DNA of 64,000 nucleotides from the NCBI RefSeq assembly GCF_011745365.1, contig NW_024468917.1:310001-374000 (forward strand), in the 5' to 3' direction. Both the position numbers and the translations under genes were made by a program. The stretch is from Cryphonectria parasitica EP155. Lineage: Eukaryota; Ascomycota; Sordariomycetes; Diaporthales; Cryphonectriaceae. Every line of letters begins with the position of its first letter. The first letter of the stretch is position 1. This document shows positions 1-10,749 of the stretch, in pieces. The notes beneath the pieces are model-generated. The model saw only the letters and a list, made by a program, of their open reading frames with translations, made no database searches and was not told the DNA's origin.

Positions 1-326
1 GTTATCGCTATATCTGTCCCGCTGTCCTCCGTCGTGTCGTAACACCCTCCGTCGTTCCTTGCTCCCGCCCTAGCCCTCCTCGTCCTCCTTCGATCGAGCG
101 GTTGGCGAATGCCATAAAATTAGACGGTCGTGTCAATATGATGATCTATACACACGTTTGGTGGCCTTGCATCGGGCAAGTTGCCTGTCGACGGTAGCCC
201 TCAGACAGAGCAGGAGCCCCTGGGCTGCCCTGCAGGACGACGATAATGCCACGCGACGAAATACCCACCTCATCCGGTTTTTTCTTTTCCCGTACCGACC
301 TGAAGATGCTGACACACGTCACACAG
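1..326. other. Window edge upstream of the srp1-like exons
   Basis: This should hold an intron and possibly the first coding exon of the srp1-like gene. The end of an intron is visible: a CTGAC branch site near 309-313 and the acceptor CAG at 324-326. I could not find the expected RRM beta-1 exon here, so it is probably to the left of the window or small and unrecognised. Confidence 0.4.
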
Positions 327-1105
327 CTATGGCAGGCTCGTCCGCTGCGACATCCCGGCCCCTCGCTCTGCGAGCAGCAGACTGTAGGTCATCCATCTCC
401 TTCCTTTCCCTTCAGGCGATGCCTAGAGGAAGATTTGCTAACGCTTATTCCAGGTTTGCGTTTGTGGAGTACGAGGACCGTCGTGACGCCGAGGACGCCT
501 ACCATGAGATGCATAACAAGCGCATCGGTCGTGACGACCTCCTGAAGATCGAGGTAAGACGCCAGAGCTCTCTTTTCCTCCTCAACTATACAGAATACTG
601 ACCAATGCTGCTACAGTGGGCTCGTACCCCTCCCTCTGCCTCCTGGCGCTTCGACTCTGGACGCGAGCGTGATCGTGGCAGTGACCGTGGTGACCGTGGT
701 GACCGCCGCGCTCCTCGATCTCCTCGACGCAGGTCTCCCAGCCCTCGCCGTGCTCGCGACTACTCTCCTCGCAAGGATGATCGCCGTGACCGCGACCGCG
801 ATTACGACCGCGAGCGTCGTGATACCCGTGATCGCTCTCGTTCCCCGGATCGTCGGTAAGTAATTGCACGCACGTGTCATGTTTTCAAGATTGTAATGCT
901 AATATTGCAGATATAGCGACCGTGACGACCGTGACAAGGACTACAAGGATGACCGTGATGACCGGGACCGCCGTGATACCAATGGTGACGATCGCAAGGG
1001 TTCGCCTCTTTCCATGTCCCCACGACCCACAGAACTGCGCTGACCGCCACTCTAGCCCTGGACAGCCCTCCCCCTGCTCACGATGACCTCGATGTCGCAG
1101 AGTAG
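327..1105 (+). CDS. srp1: SR-type splicing factor, srp1-like (5' partial)
   Basis: RNA-binding SR protein expected to act in nuclear pre-mRNA splicing. Five exons are visible: 327-383, 454-553, 617-855, 911-999 and 1056-1105, all in frame. They encode the second half of an RRM (YGRLVRCDIPAPRS, then the RNP1 strand FAFVEYEDRRDAEDAYHEMH), a conserved linker (WARTPPSASWRF) and a C-terminal domain rich in RD, RS and SPRR repeats, ending in DDLDVAE. This order is that of fission-yeast Srp1 and its Aspergillus homologues. The first RRM strand and the start codon are missing, probably off the left edge. Introns are 54-70 bases, with branch sites such as TGCTAAC at 437-443. The last intron has the weak donor GTTCGC; keeping it would end the protein at a TGA at 1041-1043. 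The family call is firm; the 5' end is unresolved. Confidence 0.85.
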
Positions 1106-2544
1106 AGGTCTGCTATGTTGACGGATCGAGAGGTTTCTGCTCTCCTCCCCCTCTCTACGGAACTAACAGAACGGAAATGCTTGGCCTTTCTTGACTTCCT
1201 TTTGGAATCTTTTAGTCTCGATGCGGAATCCCAAAGATGATGCCGGCGGTTGGGTTCACCACGACCACGTGGATGCGGATGCGAGTCGATATTTTCCCCC
1301 CAAAAATGGATCGAAGACGGATACTGAAAGCAGACCCGTCGTGAATTAGCCAGATTGCAATTAATCAGCTTACTTTAGATCCTTTGTAAGAGAATGAAAA
1401 ATCTGTTGGCGTTGGGCCTGACTTTATAGATCTTGCAAAAACGCCCTCCTTCATTTGGTGACCTCAAGTGCTGTTCCCCAGGAGACCACGGAGTAGCTTG
1501 CACTGGGATACTTGCCTGACATGGTATCTACAAGTATCTACAATTGCCTTTCACCAGAGCTTCCGGTTGCACAGCTATCAACGCATGAATAGGGAGGCAA
1601 CCATCTTGTCAAGACCATTGGTATTACAGGAGATGACACCTACTGTATGTACAACTATAAATAATGTGGGGCTCAGGGGGAATAGAGGGGGGAAAGGAGA
1701 AGGCGGGTCAACAGTATCAATACGTAGACGTGGGGTCAACAAGTTTGCGCCTTGTGCCACAGGTCATGTCACTAAGCATAGTAAACGGTAAATCATCCAT
1801 AGTGATTTTCCAAGAGGCATTCATAAAACAACAACAGGTGAGAGGACAAAGCAATTGAACGTTTGGAGAACTGTTAGTAATTTCAATTCAGCACATGTCT
1901 CGTGTATGTGATCCCACATCTTCCGCATTCCTCTGTGGGTGTCTTGCTCTTGTCCACCTTCCTCTCAAGTCAAAAGCCCAAATCAAAACCCTAAAAAGGA
2001 CAGAAGCCATCCAGTTTGATACATAACACTCCATGAACCCCTCACAAGAATACAAACCAAGAACCCTCGACGAAACTTCCCTACTTGCCAGGTAGTGTTT
2101 GTCCAAAGAGCCGCTCTCACCGGCTCCATGCTCATGTGTAACGCCTCCACCATGGAAATCAAGAATCAAAACAAATAGAACCAAAGGGAAGACGAGGGGG
2201 GGGGGGGGGAGAAAAAAGATCCAGTCGCAAAATCAGAGCTTAAAAATTTGAGGATCCGGACCCAGAAGTGCAGAAGCAAGAAATCAGTCGAACGAGAACC
2301 AATGAACAGTACAAAGTGACAGAAGATCCAGTAAGGAATGGAAATAAATCCAGCACAGCGTGGGTGATATTAAGGCGCAAAACCAGTAGCTGTGGATCTG
2401 TAAACAAGGTGAGGAAGATAGAGAGGGCTGAGGAATCCGTGAGACGGCCGGCGCAAGGGCCCAGCCCCTTGACCTGCTGCGTTGAGGCAGTCAGGCCGAT
2501 CAGCACATCCTTAGATTGTAGCATTTGTAAGGAGAAAGCCGATT
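1106..2544. other. Intergenic, between convergent srp1 and maf1
   Basis: No coding sequence is supported. It should contain the 3' untranslated regions of both neighbours, which converge here. A run of about 14 G lies at 2196-2209. Short open frames on both strands show no recognisable protein. Confidence 0.5.
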
Positions 2545-3803
2545 TTACTCGATCTCCATCGTTCCGGCGAAATCTTCCGACTCGCTGCGGACGGGTTCAT
2601 GACTTGTCCTGGCCTCGTCGTCCGCATCCTCGGCGTCATCCTCCTCCGAGAAGAGGTCGTCGTCGTCGTCGTCGAAGTCCTCATCGGGGAAATTGTCGTA
2701 GTCATCATAGCTCCCCGCGAACTCGTCGAGCTCCAGCACGCCGTCGCGATCGCGATTCCACGTCAGACCGTCGTCTGCATAATCGTCCTCCTCATCGCTG
2801 GCCGTGACCCTTTCGGCACGGTCGCCAAGCCAGAACCTGGCGCGCTTGTTGGCGCCCGCCTCCTCCATCAACCGCCTCTTGCGCAGGTCTCCCGATGAGG
2901 AGGTGGGCGTCAGTGACATAGCGCCGCTCCTTGCACGAGCTGACGGCCGCAAAAACTGCGGCGGGCTGCTGTGCGATACGACGGGCACGCCTCTCACGTA
3001 TAGATACGCGACTCGCTTGCGCAGCTTGTTGAAGAAGAAGTAGTGCATGCTCCAGATGGCGGCGGCCTCCTCGTCAAACGGATTCATAGCCGGCTGGTAG
3101 CTGAAGACAGAGCAGTCCTTGAGAGCCATCTCCTTATCGAGTAGGGCCCACATGTGAGGGCCCCAAGGCGGTGACTCGGTGCCGGATACCGCGGGTGGGC
3201 TCGAGCCCATGTCTGCTGCTGCGGCGGCGGCGGCCTTCTTGGATTTCTTGCTGCCGGACAGGAGCGCGCTGACGGGGAAATCAATGGTGGGTTGTGCATT
3301 GGGCCGCGCGCTGCGGAGAGTCGTGTCGAGATTCGTCATCGCTTTCCGAAGGGGCCGCTCGCGCTTAAAGTCCGCAGGCCGGAGGACATGGCTGAAGTCG
3401 TAATCGGGGTGCGACGCGTTCAATGTCGCGATCAGGTATGCGAATGTCTTACGACTCGATATCTCGGAAAGGGGGCCGAAGGGACTTGACCGTGACAGGT
3501 TGAGACTCGACCGCTGTGGTGGGGAGAGGCTTGCGCCGAACTTGAGCATGGCCTCATGTTGTGACTCGAGCGACTTGTCGATATTCTTGTAGAGCTTCTT
3601 GTCGCTGCCTGCTGCCTTCGTCGTGTAGAGGTCGCATCCGCCAGTAACGTGGCAATCAGGGGTGTCGAAGTTCAGCGCGCTGGTCACGACATCGAAGTCG
3701 CGAAGAGGTAGGAACTACACGAGGGGTAACAGATCAGTGACCTTGGCGCAGGAAATACTAAAGTGCCACCTGTTCTCCCGAGTTGGAAAGGGCGAACCTT
3801 CAT
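2545..3803 (-). CDS. maf1: Maf1, repressor of RNA polymerase III transcription
   Basis: Maf1 binds RNA polymerase III and shuts down tRNA and 5S transcription under stress; it shuttles between cytoplasm and nucleus according to phosphorylation. Two coding exons: 3798-3803 (only ATG AAG) and 2545-3714, joined over an 83-base intron, give 391 residues starting MKFLPLRDFDVV, the conserved Maf1 N-terminus. The A box (residues about 10-36, with NFDTPDCHVTGGCDLYT), DYDFSHVLRP in the middle and the C box WSMHYFFFNKLRKRVAYLY are all present. An Ala run and a Ser/Thr-rich linker precede the second half, and the tail is strongly acidic with Asp/Glu runs. That makes it longer than yeast-core Maf1 but normal for filamentous fungi. 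The two-codon first exon is unusual; without it the protein would start inside the A box. Confidence 0.95.
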
Positions 3804-5536
3804 CGTCAGTAATTGTGAGGCCTTCAGCAGCCTACTGCAGTGTCGTTGTTGTTGCTGGAGGGATGTTGGGTGGTGTTATCGGTGGAGCCGGCGTGAAACG
3901 ACAACGTCATTGAGGTTTTGTCGAATGGGAGAATGGATCCGTGGACGCGCGACTGTGGACGGTGTGTGCACAACAAGCCCAAAATTATAAGGAGGAGAGA
4001 GAAGGCCAAGAAGACGAAGCCAAGAAAAAAAAAGGTAAAACAATTGGGTATCTCAAAGAGGTGCTGCGGGTTGCAGTTGAGTGATTGCTGTCGTTTGTCG
4101 GTGGAGTTGTTGCTCTGGTCAAAACCCCCTGCCGAATCGGAAGGGTACAAACACCGGTGAGGGATGCAGAGGAGGAGCAAGTGACTGGGACTGACTGCCT
4201 TGATAGGCTTAGTAGTCAATCACAGTCCAGAACGCATGTATGCGTCTAGAGCTAGAGAGTGTGCTGGGTAAAAATAGCCATATTGGGTCGTTCTTTGTGT
4301 TTAGTGAATGAAGTGTCGAGTTTGTTTTGCGATTCTTGGTCAGTTGATAAAGAGCGGGAGAGAGAGGGAAGCCAGGAGGGGAAAAGGAGATGCAAGGGCG
4401 AGTTGAGGTTGAGAGGCCCCGGTAGTCGCCTTAAGTTGATAACGCAATGCGGCCGAGTAGGGGCGGGGGGGGGGGGTCAGTTGTCTGACACGGGTGCGGT
4501 AAAGTACTTGGTAGTGAATAACAGTAATCTGTTAGGGAGGAGGGGAAGAAACCGGGTCTGAGACCGGCTCAGTTCCAGGGCCAACCAACAAAGGAGATGC
4601 CACGGGTAACAGCATGGCCACAGCGGTTGGTCTCAGTGGTTTCTTCACCTCCTATAGTGGCATAGGTTTAGTTCATTAATTAGGGCGGCGTGGGTTGGCA
4701 GTGGCAGGGTGGGTGACTTGGTCTGCCCGCCCCTCTCCCCGTCCCCAACGCATGGCTGCGGGGACAAGCTGGTTATCTGCTGCGCCAGCTTGGCCTGTTA
4801 GAGCGAATCGTATGCCAGATCAACGACACGAGCGGCGGCCCTCGTGGCAGCCAGCCGAGTCAGGATGATGCCTCATCAAATACGCGGCCATCTTAAACGT
4901 GCAGGTTTCTATTCGAGTGAGTGGACGGGCTGAACATGAACCGCAGAGGCATTGGACTGTTCGAATGGTAGACGTCATTGTGTTTTCTTTTTTGGGCGAG
5001 GTCTTCTAGTTCTATTAGCGGAAAGAAAACACCTGTAGTCTTGCGTACCTCCGGAAAGACGTGATGCTTGCATGGCGTCGAAGCTCTCGAACGATGCCTG
5101 TCTGCTGCCATGGTCCGCGATCTTGGGTTCCGCTGGACTTTCAATCCAGCCGCCATCAGTGCGTTGTGTAGCCATCCTCCCCCTCCTTCTCCTCCACCTG
5201 CAGCTGACCTTCCATCAGACCAGCTGCTAGGTCCCCGCCAGTATCCCAAGCAGCCTTTCAACGCCAGATATCGGCCCCAACGCAATCCTCTTTCTGAATT
5301 GTATGTTGCCAGGCTCGCGAACGGCACATAGACCGCCGTCTGTGCTGATCTCAAAGGATCCCAACCTCCTTCAGGGCGCCTGAAATCTCCTGTTGGGCCT
5401 GTGTTAAAGTATGGCACGTTAGCCAAGGGAAAGGCAGCCCCCTTGTGCTCCTCTGCTCTCATCGTGCAAAGTATAAACAGTGGCTAGTCATTCAGGAACA
5501 TGAGAGATGTGAGTATGTGCCAACATCGCCGACGCA
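3804..5536. other. Intergenic, between maf1 promoter and aps1 3' end
   Basis: Probably the maf1 5' region and promoter plus the aps1 3' untranslated region. It contains a 12-base G run at 4465-4476. A 189-codon open frame on the minus strand at 4893-5462 has no family signature and is not called. Confidence 0.5.
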
Positions 5537-6388
5537 TTACATGATCTTCGTCACTTCGTCCTCGACCTGGCGGTAAGCAGTTTCGGCGTCAGTTAAAAGT
5601 AACGCTCCGAGGTTGGACGAGACCGCACGAGACGGAGATGGGACGCGGGAGACAAGTCACATTGGGGGTGTAGAGGATGAAAGAAAGGAGGAAAGGTGGT
5701 GAAGGAGACAGGTCCAAAAATAATACGAGCACACTCGCAACGGCCAGGAGGGAGAGACAAGATGCAACTGACCTCCATATCTTCGAGAGAGTCTTGTTGC
5801 CCAATACATCTCAGCACGTTCTTCTTACTGCTCTCTTGTAGCTCTCCGGCGAGGATGAGCTCGTCAAGGATATAGTAGGCTTTGGTAAAGGAGAAGATGA
5901 TGTCCAGCTCGCAGACGTTTCCGTAGTACTTGTCCATCTGCTCGACGTAGCGGTGGATGATTTCGAGTGTAATCAGCTCGTTGTCATCGGATGAGCAGCC
6001 GACGATGAAGAACAGGGAGGCATATCGGCGGTATACGATCTTGGTATCTGCAGCAGACCCATCTGGATCAGTTTGAAGTCGTAGAGGGGAGGGAGGCCAC
6101 CCGCCACGGTCGAGGGGAAAGGCCGCGAGCGACATGTACCCTTGTATTCAAGAAAGTTGCACATCCGTGTGCGCCGGGCCAGAACCAGCTGGGAGACATC
6201 TTTGACGATCTTGGCTTTCTCCTTGGGCGAGAGGGTGGTGAACCATTTGGCAAGACGCTGCGAGAGGAGGAGACGGTGTCAGGTAACCTTGCGCAGAGGG
6301 CTTGGAAGAAGAAAGATGACAACGGTGCTGGCAAGAGACTTACTACTTTGCCCTGGCGGGACAGCAAGATTAAATAGTTGATCGCCAT
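5537..6388 (-). CDS. aps1: AP-1 clathrin adaptor complex, sigma subunit
   Basis: Small (sigma) subunit of the AP-1 adaptor, which sorts cargo into clathrin vesicles at the trans-Golgi and endosomes. Four exons: 6344-6388, 6140-6257, 5773-6047 and 5537-5566, giving 155 residues, the usual family length. It begins [15 protein letters not shown], continues through [18 protein letters not shown] and [20 protein letters not shown] (the longin-like fold), then [20 protein letters not shown] and [18 protein letters not shown]. The last exon encodes only nine residues, VEDEVTKIM. Its acceptor CGCCAG follows a TAACTGAC branch site, and the preceding donor is GTCAGT. The other two introns have ordinary donors. 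The AP-1 rather than AP-2 assignment rests on overall resemblance to fungal Aps1. Confidence 0.93.
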
Positions 6389-7698
6389 GGTGGCGATACC
6401 ATCACCAAACGGGAGGAGATGGATTGGCAGAGGGAAGGAGGCGAGGAGAGAAGGCGGTGGGCAGGTTGGCTTGAGGTCGAGGATGAAAAGCAGCCAACTT
6501 TCTCTTGACAAGTACAAAAGTCGGGGACGAGTTGCAGATGCTTGGCTCCAGCATGCAACAAGCGCCGTAGCGCGAGTACTATGGTACAGTACTACGGTCT
6601 ACGGTATGTACAGTAGTAAGCAACCCCCTAACCCCCACACCTCCCCTACCCCAGGTGACCCTGTCGGGCGCTCTGGAGCACCACCGATAAGTGCTGAAGG
6701 TTATATGTGCTATGTATGAATGCTATGATGTACTTTGCACTGCGGTACGGATTTCCTGTTATAAATTACTGTACATAGTAGGTAGGAGATACTAGGCACA
6801 CGATTGGAACAGCTGGGCCTCCAATCTAATATCTCCCTGGCCGTTAGATTCAACGGTTCCCCTCCCTCCCTCCCACGTCCATGAACTGACCCCCAACTCT
6901 TCCGTTCATTAATTGACGTGGGGTCCATCAACGGAGGTTTGAAGGCAGCGACTTCCGATACATCTCGTCTCAATTCCATCCAATCGACGGCAAGCGCATG
7001 CAGGGTGACAGTGATGCCTTGGACGCTTGAGCCGCTTTCAGACCAGCAACGACCCCTCCCACCCTTTCTACCTTCAAAGATGGAGTATTGGCTTTCTCTA
7101 GATCTAGTCATCGGCGCTATCAACAGCGATCGTCGGCCAGCCGGATGCGTGGGGCCTACGATGATACTGTGGTAATCGACAACACGTGCACAGCATGCAT
7201 GGTACATGTACTTGCCGGCATGTGGGATGATGCGCTGCAGATATAAAAGATGGCAAAGAGATTGTTGTTCCCCCCTCGTCGTCCTCCCCCTCCGCCTCCG
7301 ATCAGGCTCCTCATTCCGAGGACCATACACAAGACCAGACCCACCGACATTCTTTTTTCCTGTTCCTTCAGATTCTACAGTATTTGTAAGGTGGTGCAAG
7401 CAGGGCGTTGTCAAAACTGTGTGCCCTTTTCTACACAAACCCACCCGCAAGCCTGGTCACCTATCACCATTACTAATCCGGAGACTTTGGGTCAGTACAA
7501 TATCGCCCCGTATTCCGTCGGTCGATCTTCTCTGGACCCCGCCAAATGCCAAGTCCTAGTCAGGGCCGATTCAAATGGCCCGTGGATTTTCTCCAGACTC
7601 TGGTCGATTGCATTCTCCCCAGGAGGCAGAAGCAGAGGCAGAGGCAGAGTCAAGATAAGCAGCAGTCTCCTCCGACTAGCAGTGAAGATAGCGCGAAC
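6389..7698. other. Divergent promoter region, aps1 / glutamate-cysteine ligase modifier
   Basis: The two genes diverge from this 1.3-kb stretch, so it should hold both promoters and leaders. Near the right end, an open frame from an ATG at 7546 runs in phase into the modifier subunit gene (51 extra codons, Gln/Arg-rich). It may be leader or an alternative start. A 246-codon minus-strand frame at 6710-7450 has no family features. Confidence 0.5.
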
Positions 7699-8821
7699 AT
7701 GGTCAAGAGACTGATATTATCCACGGGGTGAGTCCTTATCTGCTCCTTGATGCGCCCGCCCGTAATCGGCGCAAATGCCCCTCCTCCCAACTCCGCTGTG
7801 TGCGGCAATATGCTGATCAAGTCATCTCGTTCTCTTACGCAGTAACATCTCGGTCGGCGGTGGCTCGTCCCTCATCCGCAAGCCGGGGGCCTTCAGATCG
7901 AATCTTGAGCTCACCAATTCCCTCCGCAATAACTTCCTGGCCGCAAAACAAGAGTACGACTCCTCGTCACAAGGCTCGAAAAATTCCACCCCCAACGGCC
8001 ATAGCAATGGCAACGGCAACACGAATGGCGCACCCAACGGTATCTCCTCGCCCCTCGCGCAGTGGACGTCTCTCGAGGGCAACGGTGACCTCTACGTCCC
8101 CCGTATAGACTGGGATGCCACACCTGGCCTGCAGGAGGACGCAGCCGCCTACGACATTACTGTCAAGATCTTCTTTCTTCCGACCTCGACCCTGTCGCAG
8201 CGCGCTGCCTACACGCGCGAGGCCCTGTCGCTGGTCATGAAAGAGCTGCGCGTCTCGGCCGTCTCCCTCCTTATCGTCTCCTTCCCCGGCATGTCGTTCG
8301 AGGGCGACTGCGAGTGGGAGGCCGACAAGCACAACGCCACGCAGGGCGATGACGAGGGCGAGCTTGCGACATGGGAGTCCGCCATTGAGCCGCTCTACCA
8401 CGAGGGCCTCGTCGGGCGGCTGGGCATCGCCGAGTTCGGCAGCGAGAAACTTTCACGCTTCCTGGAAGGAGTCTCGGTGAAGCCGGGCGTGGACCAGATC
8501 AATATCAAGAACTGCTGTGATGTACCGCCGCCACTGGTGAGCCTGGCTAAGGAGAAGAACATTGAGCTATTCGTGCACAGCGACTGCACCGACATCCTGC
8601 CCAAGGGAACACTGAGGGAGCTGCTCGGCCAGGGGCCCAAGGGTGCAGGCGTGCTGGCCGACCCAGCGGATGGGGTGGAGAGGGAGGACAAGGAGGAGGA
8701 GGAGGGATTGAGAGGGGATCTTACGCCGCAGTGGGTGGTCAAGTACACGGCTGTGGTGAGGGACCGAGGCGTCATCGAGAGCAAGGGCTACTTCGCCGGC
8801 GCTGCGCTGACGGAAGAGTAG
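7699..8821 (+). CDS. Glutamate-cysteine ligase modifier (regulatory) subunit
   Basis: Homologue of GCLM, the non-catalytic subunit that modulates glutamate-cysteine ligase in the first step of glutathione synthesis; it has an aldo-keto reductase fold and is cytosolic. Two exons, 7699-7727 and 7843-8821 (115-base intron), give 335 residues. It starts MVKRLILSTGNISVGG, then SNLELTNSLRNNF, an Asn/Gly/Ser-rich insert (residues about 60-85), and the barrel segments VMKELRVSAVSLLIVSFPG, EPLYHEGLVGRLGIAEFGS, GVDQINIKNCCDVPP and NIELFVHSDCTDILP. It closes with a conserved strand ending GYFAGAALTEE. An in-phase ATG at 7546 would add 51 low-complexity residues; I prefer 7699 because MVKRLILST matches the family start. 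A second possibility is an aldo-keto reductase of unknown use, but NCCDVPP and HSDC favour GCLM. Confidence 0.85.
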
Positions 8822-9138
8822 AGCTCTTGGGACGGCTGAAGGGAATGGCCGAAGGGGGTGGAAAGGCTGGGAGCACATTTAGACACCGGGGCAGCTTTTC
8901 TGTCTGTTCTGTCTGTTGTTGTTGTCCTTGATACCACGGTGGCTGTCTGCATTCAAAGATCATGTACATTGCTTCTATACTTACTCTTTGCGAGAGGAAA
9001 AATATCGTTCAAGGCATACACACACATACACATACACATGCACACGCACGCATACATATACACATATACATATATACACATCATAGAGTGAATCACCAAG
9101 CAAGGCGAACCATCTCTGCATGGCTTCCGTATGCCCTT
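8822..9138. repeat. 3' flank with CA/TA-rich microsatellite
   Basis: Short gap between the convergent GCL-modifier and bud32 genes. It holds a degenerate (CA)n/(TA)n tract at about 9016-9080 and otherwise 3' untranslated sequence. No gene is seen. Confidence 0.6.
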
Positions 9139-9984
9139 TCACCCTATCATACTCCTCTTCCTCCCCCGCATCCTCACATCCTCAAGCTTCTTCAGCACCT
9201 GCCTGGCCGCCTTGAAGGTCTGCCGGTACCCCTCTAGCACCTCGCCAAACAGCTTCTCCGTCCTCGGGTGTGTGCTCAGGAACGCCCGCTCGAGCACATA
9301 CAAGTCCACCGCCCTGTCCTCCTCGTGCGTCCCCTGGCTGGCCAGGCCAAAGTCGATGATCACAATCTCGCCGTCCAGCTTGCCGTCCTCGTCCTCGCCC
9401 TCCGCATCCTGTATTGCCGGCCTCGCCGGCCGCAGCATCATGTTACTCGTGGTCAGGTCCCCATGGACCACGCCGGCACCATGCAGCCTCCCCACCGCAG
9501 CCCCGACCCTCCTCATCAGGTCCACCAGCGACGCATTCCCCCTGTTATTGCTGTTGTTGGTGTTGTTATTGTTGTCATCATCGTCAGCAGCAGCATCCCC
9601 CCGCCGCAGCAGCACCTCTTCCTCCGTCTTGTCGCCCAGCCACTCGTTCACGGCCGCCCGCACCGGCCTGCCCTCGACCCACTCCATCATGAGCCAGCCT
9701 GCGGCCTCGTCGACGCAGTAGACAGCGGGCACGGCGACGCCGTCGCGCCTGCACCGGGCGAGGATGCGGGCCTCGGCGAGGATGCGCTGGCGGGTGAGGC
9801 GGGCGTCGAGGGTCGGGTGGCGGTAGGGCTTGGACGGGCGGTGCTTGAGGGCGCTGGGGAGGGTTGGGTGGAGGTAGGTTGTGCGGTACAGGAGGCCCTC
9901 GGCGCCTTGGGTGATGAGCTCGGGGGGTGTGGTGGAGGGGTAGGTGAGGACGGGCGGGGGTGGGAGTGGGTGGGGGGTGGCCAT
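9139..9984 (-). CDS. bud32: Bud32/PRPK kinase of the KEOPS (EKC) complex
   Basis: Atypical small kinase/ATPase of the KEOPS complex, needed for t6A modification of tRNAs that read ANN codons and linked to telomere upkeep. A single exon encodes 281 residues. Visible are the nucleotide-binding loop LITQGAEGLLY (residues 23-33), the lysine of ALKHRPSKPYRHP (K47), RILAEARIL with the pairing Glu (E71), the catalytic loop VHGDLTTSN (D176, N181) and IIDFGLA with D211 as the metal-binding Asp. VDLYVLERAF and the basic C-terminal tail GRKRSM, typical of Bud32, follow. An Asp/Asn-rich insert at 134-149 sits between the lobes and accounts for the extra length over yeast (about 261). A run of 15 G (C on the coding strand) lies 26 bases upstream of the start codon. 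Confidence 0.95.
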   Translation of the reverse strand: MATPHPLPPPPVLTYPSTTPPELITQGAEGLLYRTTYLHPTLPSALKHRPSKPYRHPTLDARLTRQRILAEARILARCRRDGVAVPAVYCVDEAAGWLMMEWVEGRPVRAAVNEWLGDKTEEEVLLRRGDAAADDDDNNNNTNNSNNRGNASLVDLMRRVGAAVGRLHGAGVVHGDLTTSNMMLRPARPAIQDAEGEDEDGKLDGEIVIIDFGLASQGTHEEDRAVDLYVLERAFLSTHPRTEKLFGEVLEGYRQTFKAARQVLKKLEDVRMRGRKRSMIG

Positions 9985-10342
9985 CGTTGAGGGGTTGTGG
10001 TTTATTTTTGGGGGGGGGGGGGGGTCTTGTTCCTCTTTGGTTTAGGATATATGTTGTTGGTAGATGATCGATCTCTCTCTCTCTCTCTCTCTCTTTTGGA
10101 TGTTCTTGGTCGTTGGTATCTTGGAACTGGTGTGGTGGGAAATGGTAGTTGTGGCTTTGCTATCTTGGAGCAGCAGGTGTTGGACGCTGTAAGTTTGTCG
10201 AGCACTTGGCGGGCGCGGCTGGGGATGTGGAGGGGTAACTTTTTTCTGGGTGCGGTCCACTGAAAGAGGGGCAGGGCCTCTCCACTGCAGAAAGTACTAT
10301 GTATGATAGACGTAAATAGACTTATCCTGGTCAAATGTCTAC
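9985..10342. repeat. Bud32 leader with homopolymer and CT tracts
   Basis: Untranslated sequence containing a 15-base G run at 10010-10024 and a (CT)n tract at about 10073-10094. No gene is seen. Confidence 0.6.
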
Positions 10343-10749
10343 CTACGGCTGCACAGGCTTCAAGTGCTCTTCGTCGATTTCTATCCCATTTTTGGCCTTT
10401 ACTTCAACATTGTCAACCAAGCAGAGGATATATTTCCCAGCAGAAGGGCTTGTTGAGACCTTGAATGGACCTTCAGGGGCGGTGTTGCCCGCGGGATGAT
10501 ACCAGACTTTGTCGCCTGGACGGAACCGAGCCGTCTGATGCTTTGCGTCAGTCAAGAATGAATCATTAGTAGCACATTTGGTTTTCACTCCCAACTCACC
10601 TGGTTGTAATTTTGGACATATGGTCTTGGCTCCCCGTAGTCGATGATGTACTTGGGGCTATCACCCCTACATGATTATGGATCCACCATCAGTCTAGGCT
10701 ACGAATAATAGTGAGGTGGGTATCATTACCCATCCAGATTGGATTCCAT
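10343..10749 (-). CDS. Small SH3-like hypothetical protein
   Basis: Three exons (10730-10749, 10600-10666, 10343-10534) splice cleanly into 92 residues starting MESNLDGGDSPKYIIDYGEP and ending EEHLKPVQP. Introns are 57 and 65 bases, with donors GTAATG and GTGAGT and a CTGAC branch site in the second. The core RFRPGDKVWYHP (residues about 32-43), then GPFKVS, KYILCLVDN and NGIEIDEEHLKP, reads like a five-strand SH3/KOW-type barrel. It resembles the small C-terminal barrel of retroelement integrases (PGD, GPF and LKP landmarks), but no integrase core is nearby. I do not recognise a function. It could be a domesticated element fragment or a fungal lineage protein. The clean splicing argues that it is expressed. 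Confidence 0.7.

Noticed and set aside
4893..5462. 189-codon minus-strand frame between maf1 and aps1
   Set aside because: Low-complexity Gly-rich middle, no family features and no splice context; likely chance.
6710..7450. 246-codon open frame on the minus strand upstream of the GCL modifier gene
   Set aside because: No domain, signal or conserved motif; composition is that of GC-rich promoter DNA and it lies between two divergent real genes.
9268..9990. 240-codon plus-strand frame opposite bud32
   Set aside because: Exact antisense of a well-supported kinase; the Val/Gly/His-rich translation is typical of a GC-rich shadow frame.
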